Assembly (NCBI GenBank): GCA_944472135.2
Contig: OX235264.1
Coordinates: 124,587,809 to 124,651,808 of the forward strand
Direction: 5' to 3'
From: Trichobilharzia regenti
Lineage: Eukaryota > Platyhelminthes > Trematoda > Strigeidida > Schistosomatidae
Length of the DNA: 64,000 bases
Every line of letters begins with the position of its first letter. Within the stretch, counting starts at the first letter, position 1. Below the pieces are notes generated by a model that ran no database searches, was not told where the DNA came from, and saw only the letters and a program-made list of their open reading frames with translations. Below are positions 1-10,484 of this stretch, in pieces. The translations under genes were made by a program, and so were the position numbers.

Positions 1-125
1 AAGCTCGTATATTATTCAGCCACTGTGACCGAATTGAATGGCCAGTGCGACCACCGACCCATGTTCATCGGTGGGACATCCATCCCACACACTTGACTAG
101 ATGGACTTCACTGGTCACGACTTAT
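1..125 (-). mobile_element. SINE-1 (Smα-like) 5' part, cut by window edge
   Basis: Matches the head-side half of the SINE-1 copy at 56135-56500, including the 'tcatcggtgggacatccatcc' type block and the 'ggtcacgactt' end. The orientation is minus. The tRNA-like box B and hammerhead-derived block would lie left of the window. Confidence 0.6.
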
Positions 126-400
126 TCACTTGCTGAATACCAAATATTATGAACAGCTGAATAAAACTGACGAAATTGAAAAGATTCTTTAATTATACAC
201 TGCCCCGATACTTGATATTTTCAACTTTATATAAAGATATCGTTCATTTCCGAATCATTTAAAATGTACAAGTAATAACTGGTGTATGTGAGATTTTCTC
301 TATAATTTAACGCACTATTTTTGTATCATAGTTAAGGAGGATTATTACTTGATAAAATTATCTCATATGTCTCAAATAAACATTTCATTACATAACCTAC

Positions 401-780
401 CTTGAAAGACTTTTCATGTCTTGATACAGACGATGCTGTCGGTCTTAGCCAACTTTGTACAGATGGATAAGCATCAATATCCATCAGATCTGGATCAGTT
501 AAATAACCTAAACCACTACCAACACCACCTGCACCCCCACCACTGCCACTGGTTGGCACTGGAGTACTCGTTCGTCCACGTCGACTAGTTGAATAGCTTT
601 TCGCATGATGAGAATAATGATGATATGAAGGGAGACCAACTGGTCGTAAACCTGTCACAGAACATGGAAGACCAGCTAAAGTACCTGATTTCATGAAATA
701 ACCATTATGTGGACTAGTTAAGGTAATATCATCACCGGATTCAGCAATAAGGCCATCCATTGATAATCCTGATGTTGTCA
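401..780 (-). CDS. Exon G of putative abLIM/Unc-115-like gene (last visible exon)
   Basis: Minus-strand exon of 380 bp. The acceptor ends TCTATTGCAG and the donor is GTAGGT at 400-395. It is phase 1 in and phase 0 out. It encodes VTTSGLSMDGLIAESGDDIT, a Tyr/His/Ser-rich segment, a poly-Gly patch (SGSGGGAGGVGSGLG), and YLTDPDLMDIDAYPSVQSWL to the end. There is no stop codon, so the gene continues left of base 1. If the family call is right, a C-terminal villin-type headpiece should be encoded there. That region is not in the window. Confidence 0.68.
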
Positions 781-869
781 CTGCAATAGATAGACAAGAA
801 AAAAAAACCAAATAAAATAAAATTATTACTTTTTTGTGAGAATCGAAATGTTAACAGTAAAAACATACT

Positions 870-970
870 GAGCCTCATCGGGGGATGGGAGTCTTAGGTG
901 CGTACTGATGAAGATTACGTAGCCAGGACGAAACATCTATTCAATACTCCCTGGATCTGACCTGAAAAGC
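870..970 (+). mobile_element. SINE-1 fragment with hammerhead-derived block
   Basis: Contains GTGCGTACTGATGAAGA and, after a diverged loop, AGGACGAAAC and CAATACTCCCT, the centre of the SINE-1 family. Head and tail are missing. Confidence 0.6.
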
Positions 971-1314
971 ATAAATATTAAACCAAAACAAGGTCCAAAA
1001 CAGACATAGGCCAAGGAAAAATTATCTCGTGAGTTAATCAGCCTTAATTTGTCTGTTAGGTCAAATTCCTACACGACTAAGTACAGCAAAAATGGTGTTC
1101 ACCTCGTTAGTCTTGTATTTTTAAAAACACATGTATGAAGTAAAATTGAAAATAACAGTGGTATGTAAGGAAATTGTAGGTATCCCATAGATCGACATAA
1201 GAAAATGTTAGTAGAAAACAATTTGGGATAATTGTTTTTGTGTCGATTCAAGTCACAATTCATGATGACGCAATACTGTATGTGATCTGAGACTAAAATC
1301 AACCAAATGAAAAC

Positions 1315-1560
1315 TTACTGAATACCTTTAGTCTTTAATTATACAGTTATGCCCTTGAGTGTCGAAATGTAATCCCGACCGTTTTATATTTAGCTTCCAG
1401 TGTATTTCCTTCTTTACGAAAATGAAGAGATATCACAATAGATAGATTTACGTTTCAGGTCAGATAGAACTGTGTCACACAATCTACACTGAATTAGTAT
1501 GTTATTTTGAAGATGCTGGACGCAGAGAAAATATCATGTGAAAAACTCCACTGAGAATTC
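1315..1560. repeat. Unnamed dispersed repeat, copy 1
   Basis: Shares a spaced series of blocks with 13535-13790: a 'ttaattatacagttatgcccttgag' type start, a 'tttcaggtcagat/aaa' block, 'tgtcacacaatct/tgtcacaggatct', and a 'gcactgaat' type end. No coding frame is seen. The class is unknown. Confidence 0.35.
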
Positions 1561-2429
1561 TGTACGTTATATAAACGTTGTTCAGAACGTAGCTATTACT
1601 GTTAAAATCTCATGTACTGGGACACATTGCCACTCATTATTATGCTTTATCTGAAGTTTACCAGAAACTGTCGAATCAGCAGGTTCCAAGCATTTTAAAT
1701 GCTAACAAGAGTAAACGATACCATCATTAGAAGTCATGTTTTAAACGATTAAAACGAAGTGTACATGAGAAATTACATGATAGAGACTTTCTGCGGCCAC
1801 CAAAAAATGCCAGAATGATTACTAAAGTTGCTAGCCAAAATAAAAGTAAATTAGACTGGCAGAGAAAAGTGTGATCCATACAATGTCCTATCTAAACAAC
1901 GCACATGAATTATTGTTGCATTCATGAGTTCATTGCTTTAATCACTTAACTTTGAGTCAGTATTTTCCGTGTTCGAACCCCACTATGGATACTTCTGCCT
2001 AGGGGACTCGGTAAGGTCATCATCACAGCCCCCATAACTATAAGCGTATCTGATAGTCTGGTATATACAAATTCTCTTCCATGCAACTGGGTTCTAGCTA
2101 ACTAAGTGACGAAAACGTTTCTGACTGTTAGGAAAGAGAAGTATACACTCCAGAAGACAGTTAAAGTCAGCGGCTGAAATCCTTAAATAATCTGGCTCTG
2201 AAGAGGTCATCTTTTCTTCATTAATTGTGACAGCAACTTTCTTCACCTTCTTGTAACCTCTTCGTTTGTTTCTGTTCAACAATGTACACAGAACATTTGA
2301 CTAACTTAATGCTTCGTCTTAGCCTACCTTTCACTTCAAGTGTGTAACAGCGTAGAGAATATTAAGGGCTGACAGTCACGCTAAAATCATGAATTCTTAG
2401 AAGTTGAAATTTATGAGCTGTTAAGTCGA

Positions 2430-2635
2430 GTTTCAGTGTCTGAATGATCTACAGGCTTGACGTTTAACCTATGGATCCTGGATTCGAACCCTAGAGCTGA
2501 GAGTCATACTGCCAATGAGTACCAAAACAAAGGCAATACAGCTGTCTAGTACTCCCTTCTGGTTTCCAATAATTGTCTCTCTGTGAAATTAATCCACGAC
2601 TGAACTTGAAAAAAGCAAATCCCTACAAACATACT
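2430..2635 (+). mobile_element. SINE-1 copy
   Basis: Has a tRNA-like box B (GGATTCGAACCC), a diverged hammerhead-derived block (CATACTGCCAATGAGTACC), CAGCTGTCTAGTACTCCCT, and the tail AAATCCCTACAAAC. The head box A is degraded. Confidence 0.65.
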
Positions 2636-2639
2636 CTTG

Positions 2640-2935
2640 GGAATTAATCTGATGCACGCTAGTGACTGGTTACACGACAACGTTCCCTGAGATTCTAGTG
2701 AGAACGACTAACCACAAACACTCACCAGTGAAGTCGACAGAAGTTGGTATCCTCTGGTCCTTCAATCAGGTCCCAGTGGTTGATTAGTCTAAGATCCTGT
2801 GTTGGGAAGGTTATGGATTAGAAGCCCAGTGACTGCGTACCACTGGATAGTCGGAAACTGGGACGAAACAGGTGTTAAGTAATCCTTTAGGCTTCTCCAA
2901 TGGTTCTCTAACTGATATCACTCTGCGATCATATT
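2640..2935 (+). mobile_element. SINE-1 copy, head to centre
   Basis: Starts with the ATTAATCTGATGCACGCTAG head and the tRNA-like 'caggtcccagtggttgatta' stretch, followed by GGGACGAAACAGGTGTTAAG and 'aatggttctctaactgatat'. The hammerhead core start has decayed (CACTGGATAGTC). Confidence 0.65.
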
Positions 2936-2944
2936 TGGTAGAAA

Positions 2945-3058
2945 TATTAGGTGTTTCTTCATAAGCTGACAAAGGTTAGAAAACGATTGAAGAACCCCAC
3001 CAGGGAGTACCAGATACCTGTTTTGTTCTAGTTTCCGACTATTTAGCAGTACACTTAA
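2945..3058 (-). mobile_element. SINE-1 fragment, opposite strand
   Basis: Reverse complement of the SINE-1 tail and centre: CAGGGAGTACCAGATACCTG followed by TTTTGTTCTAGTTTCCGACT. With the plus copy before it, it forms an inverted pair. Confidence 0.55.
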
Positions 3059-3059
3059 A

Positions 3060-4380
3060 TGTATATATTAGATAGTTATGCCATATACACGTTGATAAAG
3101 TGTCTTTAACTTTTAAAGGCCAAAATAATTGTTGGTAATTATCAATGGAATTCACATGAAGAGTGATCAAAACAGTTGGGAAACAGTTGTGCACTCGATA
3201 ATGATAATAATAATAATTATCATTATTATTACGAGTTCCATGCGGTACATTTACTTCTGATCTTTTCATTCTTTATATGCAGTTTGTCGTAGTACTTTTT
3301 TTTATCGATATCTTATCATCAATGATTAGGATGTCAACTCAAAAAACCCCTGTCTATTCGAATATCTAGAGAAATTTGTCAGTGAACCATTGAATTCTTC
3401 ATGATGTTGTGAACAGTCAAAAAACGATTAAGCCAAAAACAAAAAATGCGGGATTACAAATTGGACAAAAATTCAAATAAAAGTGAAGTAGAGCCGTTAG
3501 GTAGTGTTGTTTCACACAGAGACCAAAATTACAGACCCTGCGGGATAACACAATCAGATGATGGAAAGTGAATAAGAGACAAAAGGAAGGTAAGAGGATA
3601 GGATAGCAAAGGATAGAGTAGGGTAGCGTAAGGTAGGGTAGGGAAGAGGGAGAATACAGGGAAAATTTAGGGAGAAAATTAATTGTCTTTGCACTCAATC
3701 ACAGAATGATTGCATAACTAATACATACACACACAGTTATTGCACCACACCACATCATATTGCATCACAACGTCTTGCCTTGCTTTGCCTTGTATTCTAT
3801 TCCATTCCATTGCATTTAGTTCATTTTATTATAATTCCGTCTATTTTTCTATTCATTCAAATGTATATTTTTGTTTATAAGTCAAATAAATTCACTCGAC
3901 CAAAAAATAATTTAGATTTCTTTGCTTTTTTTTTTTCGTTTTCTTCAAGTGGAATTTTCATCAAATTTTTCCTTTCATATTGCGTAAATATTTATTTCCG
4001 TTATTTAAGTAGTTCAGTGTGTGTGTGTATATATGCTTCAAACGGGAAAAAATTAAAGGTTTTTACATGAAACTATTCATATACTACTGTTAAATTCAAA
4101 TGAGTAGTGCTTGCTCGCCAGATTGAAGTGATCTAACCACCTGACGGTTATTTCATTCGTTTCGGGTCGAGTTCATCAGCGGTGTGATTAGTTCTACACG
4201 GCTCAGAGAACTGCATCACATATTCAAACCACCTGATTTCTGGTTAACTACTTATATGTCAAATTAATTTGCAATCTGTACAGTTCTATGAGGTGAAACC
4301 TCACGACTGCAGTTTCCTTTCGAAACTGAACTAATTCCAATTATATAACACGTCATCTGGCTAGCGATCACTACTACTCA
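3060..4380. other. Non-coding stretch, low complexity
   Basis: No gene is supported. It holds AT-rich spacer, a pyrimidine/GGTAGGG-rich strand-biased tract at about 3580-3665, a short CCTTG/CCATT-type repeat at 3770-3815, and a TG run near 4018. At 4155-4185 (minus) a CTGATGA is followed nine bases later by GAAACG, a hammerhead-like or PLE pseudo-LTR-like motif with no convincing stem II. Confidence 0.5.
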
Positions 4381-5010
4381 ATGTATTATTATCTATTATT
4401 ATTGTTTCCTTTAGTTCCTAAAGGAACATCGGGCTTCAGCTACAACATCTCCATTGAGTTCGGTTCTCCGCCAACGTTTCCATCACCTTGCTCCACACGT
4501 CTGCTCACATGCTTTCAACTCCTCTTCACATCACCTCCTCCTTCTCCATGTCACCCGAACTCGCCACTTCCCGTTCGAGGTTCACTCGCTTGAAAGCCTG
4601 TCATGTGATGTCACTGATTTGGTGGTTTTTTTCTCAGAATATGGTCAGCCAATCCACCTAGCTCCATTTCTTCCTGCATATTTATTTCACAATCGGTTCC
4701 TGGTTGGTTCTGTCTTCCAGAGATCTCTGTTGCTCATCTTTTCTAGCCACTCGATCTTGAGTATTGGGCAAAGACAGCTGTTGATGAAGATCTGTAGTTT
4801 GTTTGATGTGCTCTTCATGACACGCCAAATAGCACTTGCTTCATATTGAAGTTGAAAATCCTCATCTTACTTTTCATGATGAGTTCTGTCGCCCTCCACA
4901 TAGACTTGAGAGAATAATGAAAGCTTGTCTTAATTTCCTGATCATCGTTGCTTTGATATCCTCGTCAGTTCCGCCTTGATTTGAGCGGTACAAACAAGTA
5001 TTCACTCCGT
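4375..5010 (-). mobile_element. SR2/RTE-like non-LTR retrotransposon, 3' end
   Basis: Antisense on the plus strand. The minus strand gives the end of a reverse transcriptase ORF with several frameshifts: relics of LQTFINSCL, RWPEK and the WIG.TLRK region. It ends with the terminal 'CCTTTAGGAACTAAAGGAAAC' style motif and a TAA-rich tail at 4383-4405. A 5'-truncated, dead copy. Confidence 0.7.
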
Positions 5011-5142
5011 CGATCAGTAGTACACTGTTTTATTCAAATAGGTTTGCCTTCTTGATCACGATTCATGGTGGAAACAAACCACGTAGTGCAACGGCGAAGA
5101 ATCTCTTTTCGGCAAATTCATTCACTTAGCAGTACACAATCG

Positions 5143-5143
5143 C

Positions 5144-5195
<52 letters not shown>
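5143..5195. repeat. (TA)n microsatellite
   Basis: About 26 uninterrupted TA units. Confidence 0.95.
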
Positions 5196-5197
<2 letters not shown>

Positions 5198-5282
5198 TTG
5201 TATTTACATATGTATGTTTACACATAACCTTTGTCAGACAAGAGTTTATTGATTACGTCATAGAAATATTTCAAAAAATGTG

Positions 5283-5672
5283 ACAAATAATCAAATTGCA
5301 ACCTAGAGGGCGCTGAAGATTGATAAAAGGGTAGTAGTGTGGTGAGAGCAGGCTGCTAGCCGATTGGTTGACACTAATCTACGTTAATGTCTAGGTCACT
5401 AATATGGGCCGTGAGAAAGTATGAACAAGGCTGATTCAACAACCAATCACAGCAAAGTTAACGTGTCAAAATATGATTCGCAGATAGAGAACTCTATTTG
5501 TCAAGGAATCCCGAAACAACCAATCAGAAGCCTGCGTTTGTCTGCAACCAATCAGATGACTGCGCTTTTCTACTTGCATAAGCTATAATAATGTATGTGA
5601 AATATATATAAATACGTGTTGATTTTCATAATAAAACGATCTGTTGCCTGGCCCTTGTCTTCTGTTGTTACA
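5283..5672 (-). mobile_element. LTR-like dispersed repeat (possible solo LTR)
   Basis: On the minus strand it starts TGTAACAACAGAAGACAAGG and continues with GCCAGGCAACAGATCG and 'ttttattatgaaaatcaaca'. The same start is seen at 45293, 40748, 15634 and 6053. It contains repeated 'ctgattggttg' boxes. On the opposite strand an AATAAA lies near the end, which ends TTACA. The element class (for example a gypsy-type LTR) is inferred from the terminal TG...CA look only; no internal gag/pol is present. Confidence 0.45.
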
Positions 5673-5902
5673 GTAGTAGTAGTGATGAGTTATCACTGCA
5701 TAAAAGAAGTTGAATATATTTATGAAAGTTACGTAATAAGGTGAATTATTTGGTGAGTGAGTTTCCATTAGGATAAACACAGAAACGAAGGAAAATATAA
5801 AATTATGTGGCGATACCAAAGAAATACAAGAATTAGAAGGAATTAGAAAAACAAGCACACAAAAATCAAGTTAGTAGAAATCAACAAGATTGTTACAATG
5901 AT

Positions 5903-5956
5903 AGTACAGCTGACGAGTCACAAATAGGACGAAATGCGCATCGTGGATTCCACTGT
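5903..5956 (+). ncRNA. Smα-type hammerhead ribozyme, near-intact core (relic)
   Basis: Reads CTGACGA (valid CUGANGA core, 5910-5916), a 14-nt stem-loop GTCACAAATAGGAC (one mismatch from a perfect stem II), GAAAT, tetraloop GCGC, then ATC at 5940-5942 and GTGGATTCCACTG. A15.1-U16.1 and U15.2-A16.2 pair, so stem III is closed with a compensated pair. The schistosome Smα hammerhead is known to have this layout with CUGAUGA, CAAAUA loop and CUGGAUUCCAC. Stem I looks damaged: the 5' side is GTACAG instead of the usual longer strand, so activity is doubtful. Confidence 0.7.
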
Positions 5957-6052
5957 TAATCACCATCCACCAATTAGATAGTAAAGGTGGTTGAATGATT
6001 TTCGTTTGTATGCATAACTCCAGTTTTTTCTAACTTAATGGTTTAGTTTCTA

Positions 6053-6200
6053 ACGGCAGAAGACAAGGACCAGGCAACAGACTGTTTATTGAGAAAATCA
6101 AGAGGTATTTAGGAGATTTTTGGATTGTTGCTGTTGTAATTCAGTGAGTTGATTTTTTATAAACTTTGCTAGGATTGTGTTTTCGAGACTTCATATAACT
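6053..6200 (+). mobile_element. LTR-like dispersed repeat, short copy
   Basis: Starts TAACGGCAGAAGACAAGGAC, then CAGGCAACAGACTGTTTATT and GAGAAAATCAAGAGGTATTT, the same block order as at 15634 and 40748. Confidence 0.45.
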
Positions 6201-6287
6201 GCTTCTGCAATCAAACCTCTCAAGAACATTTCGTAAACACAAAAAGAGGCTAAATGAACATTCAGACACGAAGAGATTTAAACCCAC

Positions 6288-6647
6288 CTGAACCTATTCC
6301 ATCTTGTAGGCCGATTGTACGTGATTCAGTTCCACTGAAATTTGTATTAAGCGATTCTGGCACAGTGATGGTACGATCAGGACAATTGAGTACATCACCT
6401 GAGTAAGCTGAATGACTAACACCGACACCACCGGTGCCTGGATGAAAACTATGCCCAGATTGTGCTGTTCTCAGTGTTGTGGATGCAGATCCTCGGACAC
6501 CTGAACTACTACCACCTGTATGTATATGTCCAGATAGTGTACTATTATGATCTAGGATTCCATCACCATTTTCAACACCCATAAATGGTCTAGGTAGGCT
6601 GACTGCTCGTCCATATAGTATACTTGAGGTATAACCAGGTCGAGGAG
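6288..6647 (-). CDS. Exon F of putative abLIM/Unc-115-like gene
   Basis: Minus-strand exon of 360 bp. The acceptor ends TTTTATAG and the donor is GTGGGT at 6287. It is phase 1 in and phase 1 out. It encodes PRPGYTSSILYGRAVSLPRP, then a Gly/Ser/Thr/His-rich low-complexity stretch with TVPESLNTNF and a final GLQDGIGS. The PGYTSS-I/L-Y motif is reminiscent of the linker before the C-terminal headpiece of abLIM proteins. The open frame is uninterrupted and there is no sign of a domain with its own fold. Confidence 0.68.
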
Positions 6648-6959
6648 CTATAAAAAGTAAGAAAAAAACGTAAGATGAATTAGAGGTTAACTTCATGGGG
6701 AGGGGGATAAAAAGGCCTTCACCCATATGCGCATCCGATATTTCACCACGTACAAATCAATATTGTATATATTCATCCAAAATAAAAGTCTTTGAATGAT
6801 GTGTGCGGCACCTAAGTCCTAGTATGTAGGAAATTCACTGCTATAACCCCCTTAACCCAGATATTCACCAAAATTCACGGAGTTTTCTTTTACATGTTAT
6901 AAACCAATGGTTTTTAACTCAAAGCAGTTAGTTTACAGTGCTACAGATGAATTTTTGTT

Positions 6960-7130
6960 TGCTTACCGCTTGATTTCATACCGCATTTTTGGTACAAGTA
7001 TGGAATTTTCAGCATGTGATTTCGGTAGCCCAAATTTTGCAGGCCAATCAATTGATATCAGGTGTGCGTCGGCAAAGCCGGCGAGAGTGCTAACCCCTGC
7101 GCCACCGACGCACCCAACGAAGTCTTTATA
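6960..7130 (-). mobile_element. SINE-2 (tRNA-headed), copy 1
   Basis: On the minus strand a tRNA-like head contains GGGTTAGCACTCTCGCCGGC. It is followed by a body complementary to 'tggaattttcagcatgtgat' and 'accgcatttttggtacaagt'. Box B is lost in this copy. The same family occurs at 28060, 36585, 50205 and 63425, always in this orientation. Confidence 0.65.
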
Positions 7131-7364
7131 ACACTTGAGTACCAGTTCGTTTTATCTCTTTACGTTGTAATTTTTTCAGAGTGTGACAGCTTGAACTCGT
7201 TAATGCCTATGCAAAGTGTCACTTGCGGATGTCGGTTGATCAGTCAGTAAGTATGGTTAAATATAAGGTGCCTTATTTGTAGGACAAAGTTAGCTTCACT
7301 AGCGTTGGTGTTTTCTGCTTACGGGTTGAGATTGTCAGCCCTACGTCCACTCTTTATTTTGTTC

Positions 7365-7465
7365 CAGCTTGACTACATGATTGGAGAGATTTGGGAGTAT
7401 GTAGACTGGGAATCGAACCCGAAGTAAGTCCATGGTTGACGAGGAATCTACCATTCAGTCATCGA
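7365..7465 (-). mobile_element. tRNA-like SINE head, third family
   Basis: On the minus strand: TGACTGAATGGTAGATTCCT (box-A-like) and, 28 nt on, GGGTTCGATTCCCAG (box B). A diverged relative lies at 45690-45830. It may be a short tRNA-derived SINE. Confidence 0.45.
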
Positions 7466-7689
7466 CTTATGACACAAAGTCTGGTGATGAACAATGAATG
7501 ATTTCAGTAGATGATACTAATTTCAGTGTAAAAAGGAGTAGAAAGTCCAAATATTATTCAATGAAGGAAGATTGATCATCCCGTTCAGAATTTTGATGAT
7601 GATAATTAGGTGTCATTGGATTGTTGGATGAAATTGCCAGGAAGTCTTGGACAGAGGTTTTGTAATTGCTGCTACTTACCAGTCATCAA

Positions 7690-7885
7690 GGCGTATCTAT
7701 AACCTTTGAGGAACTCATGTCCCTCCCTCTGACATTCGACTACTGCAGCCAGATAGGTTACCGCTGTGAGATTTGAGCTCTCAATTGATCTCCTGTAGGA
7801 CTGTTTTCGACAACACAACGTAGTCTCTCTGAATGCAGCACCGAAAGACACAGATTCGAACCTAAGAAAGGGCATGAGTTCAAGT
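7690..7885 (-). repeat. Smα-like or tRNA-like fragment
   Basis: Contains GGTAACCTATCTGGCTGCAG and GTCCTACAGGAG, both shared with the Smα-like copy at 62080-62180. No hammerhead core is found next to it. Confidence 0.35.
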
Positions 7886-8050
7886 GACGTCACCAAGAAT
7901 GCACATAATATATTCCAAAACACTCCAATCAAACAAACAGCTATCACCCCACGGACTTCATGAATCAATGCATTGACTTTATACTACCACTGTAAAAACA
8001 TTTTTTTCAACTCAGTGCTAATGAATAATTGAGTGTATATGCTGATTAGC

Positions 8051-8112
8051 ACTGGAGGAATTCAGGAATGTTGATTTCGTCATATTTGGGACTTGTCGGT
8101 TAGAGGATGTAC
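8051..8112 (-). ncRNA. Smα-type hammerhead ribozyme, decayed
   Basis: On the minus strand: GTACATCC, then CCGACAA (CUGAUGA with U4 and G8 changed), GTCCCAAATATGAC as stem II, GAAAT, CAAC loop, ATT, then CCTGAATTCC. Block order and spacing match the Smα hammerhead. Two core changes should abolish cleavage. A short plus-strand piece (TCCTGGATTCCACTACTAG) follows at 8140, so two opposed relics may be fused here. Confidence 0.55.
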
Positions 8113-8454
8113 CTACATTCCCAGTGACAGATAGGCCCCTCCTGGATTCCACTACTAGTTAACATTTACCGAATTACATTTAGTTAATCCTCAGACATTG
8201 TCACAGACTCCGTAATAGGCGTCAAAAATTTCAGTTCCATCAAACAATGGGAAAATCATAATCACTAGGAAGTTATATCAAAGCAATCAAACATGAAAGC
8301 TAGAAAATGTACTGATCTTCAAAATTAAGAGAGATATACAAGGGAGATTAGGGAGAAAAGGGATTAGGCACCGAAATAATAACCAAGAAAATAATACGGA
8401 TTATTTTTCAAACCTCAAATAACAATGTTAAATGATTACATAAGTGTTAGATCA

Positions 8455-8640
8455 CGAACGAATACCATTCAGAGTACTGAACATGTATTTCGTCTCAACT
8501 TCGGAGTCTTCAATGGTAGGCACATATGAACCCCTTTGGGAAGTGAACTCATGACTACCAGATTTTGGCATCAGCCCACTGATAAACGACGATAAAAGTA
8601 TCACTAAAAATGCTTTGCTCAAGAGTGTTAGAGGTTTCCG
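8455..8640 (-). mobile_element. SINE-1 fragment
   Basis: Antisense blocks 'ttcgtctcaacttcggagtc' and 'cttcaatggtaggcac' correspond to the hammerhead-derived centre. The rest is diverged. Confidence 0.5.
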
Positions 8641-8939
8641 AGACTTATTATATTATCGTATTACACAAGTTTATGAACTCATAGGTGCCATACTAGGTCA
8701 GTGATAACATCATCGATTACAGAAATGGTTGACACGGCTGCAGATATGTCATGAAGTTTTGACTTACTATACGTTTTGGCAGTCTGCTTCTAATCATTAG
8801 GCCATAAGGTCGAATCCTACCGTGATAGAACTAAGCAGCTAGGTTGTATCATCATTAGGGTTCACGTAATAGATGAATGACTCATTGCCAACTTCATAGC
8901 AAAGTCGAGAGTAAAGTGAACGAACTTTTTTGCAATTTT

Positions 8940-9395
8940 ATTGGTAAAGGAGAAGAATTTTCTTTGCGGCCACATTGAGAGTAGTATTCTGCAGTCGCCT
9001 GCTGATCTATAGAGGCCCAAAAGACAAGATCCCTCACCGGACCACTTCCAAGTGTTTATAATAGTTCACCTGTTGCTGTGGAGCCAGGTACATCGGTCGT
9101 TCAACACACATCCTGTCAAAAAGGGTCAAAAGACACCATCCATCATGGCTGCAGAAAAGAAGCAGTGGTCGTACAAGGAGTGCAATAGTCGAACATCTCG
9201 TCAACACTGGTCATTCCATTGCAACAAACGCCTCCTGTTTCAAAGTAATCTACAAAGTGAAGAACAACCTGCCAAAGACAATATGTTTCCGTCTTCTTTT
9301 CATTGCAGAAGCCCTAGCCATTCAGTTGGTAGAACCAGAACTATGAATACAAAGGAAAATTATTCAATCACTTCTACTATCATGGTAACAACTCT
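8940..9395 (+). pseudogene. Penelope-like element, GIY-YIG tail (frameshifted)
   Basis: Translates in two frames to a PLE C-terminus: a 'KDKIPHRTTSK' linker, then FTCCCGARYIGRS (the GIY-YIG-like core after a Cys-x-Cys), KRVKRHHPSW, SAIVEHLVNTGHS, and finally AEALAIQLVEPELCIQ. The order CxC-YIG-R-H-'EHLVxTGHS'-'EAxAI' is that of the endonuclease domain of Penelope-like retroelements. No reverse transcriptase is present upstream, so this is a 5'-truncated dead copy. The open reading frame visible at 9052-9474 is only one of the two frames. Confidence 0.7.
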
Positions 9396-9637
9396 TATGA
9401 TTCGACTTAAATTTTGCTTGTTTTCTTGTTTTGACTTAACATTTCCTTGTATGCTTATCTTTCTAACTACTTAAAACTCTTGCGTAATTCCGTATGTTAT
9501 TTAGTTTCAATATTAAAAAGCACAATCAAGTAACTTTGAGAGGTATGGATGAGGAAGCAAGCTAAACATGAACAACATAATCAAAAAAATAGAGAAAAAT
9601 AGAAAAACTATCGTGCATAAATGAAACAGATGAGATT

Positions 9638-9690
9638 CACACACACACACACACACACACACCACACACACACTCTACAAACACACATAC
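9638..9690. repeat. (CA)n microsatellite
   Basis: CA repeat with one CC interruption. Confidence 0.9.
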
Positions 9691-10480
9691 ACACGCAAAT
9701 GCATAACAATGAGCGAAAATATATCACAAATGTGAAGTTTCCATTTGTTAAAAGGATGCCTTTCTGAAGTATGAATATATGTACCCTCCGGATGTATGGA
9801 ATCAAGCTACTGTAACATTGTTGGGAATAAATCAATAAACATCAAGGAGTATGCCACGCATATGTCACTGTTGTAATGGTAGAAGATAAGAGACTTGGTA
9901 AAGGAATGTTTCTTTGGAATTTGATATCTCTGTGATATATATAGGGAAGTTATGTACACCTTATAAGGAAAATCATGGTCTACACAGATCTTCCGTGTTG
10001 TGCTATTTCCACCCATTGTAATGGGTTTCTTTGTCTTTTTTTCTTGCTATCTTCGACGTCAAGTTTTTGCATTTCTCTGCTATTTGATATTTCTGTACCA
10101 ATGAACATCTTTCTATACACTACCGATATATCTTGTCAGTAGCGCAGGCCACACAACTACTACTACTAATATCACTCACCTCACTGTTAATACTATCATC
10201 ATTGAGCATCAAAAAAACTCATGAGGCATTCCGAGAAATTCATATCCGGATATCAGCTACCGACGAAAACTGAGTTGAAATTCATTCTTAGCAGTTGTAG
10301 AAGGGAGGATGCTCAACGAATTAATAGACGTACTGAAGGGGAGACAGAGTTAATGGGTGAGCAAAATGACAAATTTTAAAAAGGCTTAATCCAACAACCT
10401 GCTACCTACTATTTTGGTTGGACGCCAAATAGTGTCATGCGCATAATCTTTTGTTTACTGTAGACTGAATTCTATCAGTC
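9690..10480. other. Non-coding spacer
   Basis: No gene, known repeat block or conserved splice pair was recognised. An ACTACTACT-type run occurs at 10156-10175. Confidence 0.5.
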
Positions 10481-10484
10481 TAGT

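Noticed and set aside
3780..4070. 96-codon hydrophobic plus-strand frame
   Set aside because: T-rich sequence gives Phe/Ile/Tyr-rich translation by composition. No splice or family support.
5143..5195. Possible regulatory TATA array
   Set aside because: Simple (TA)n microsatellite. Others of the same kind occur at 16574, 28795, 29630 and 41274.
9052..9474. 140-codon plus-strand frame
   Set aside because: It is one frame of a frameshifted Penelope-like endonuclease relic, not a separate gene.
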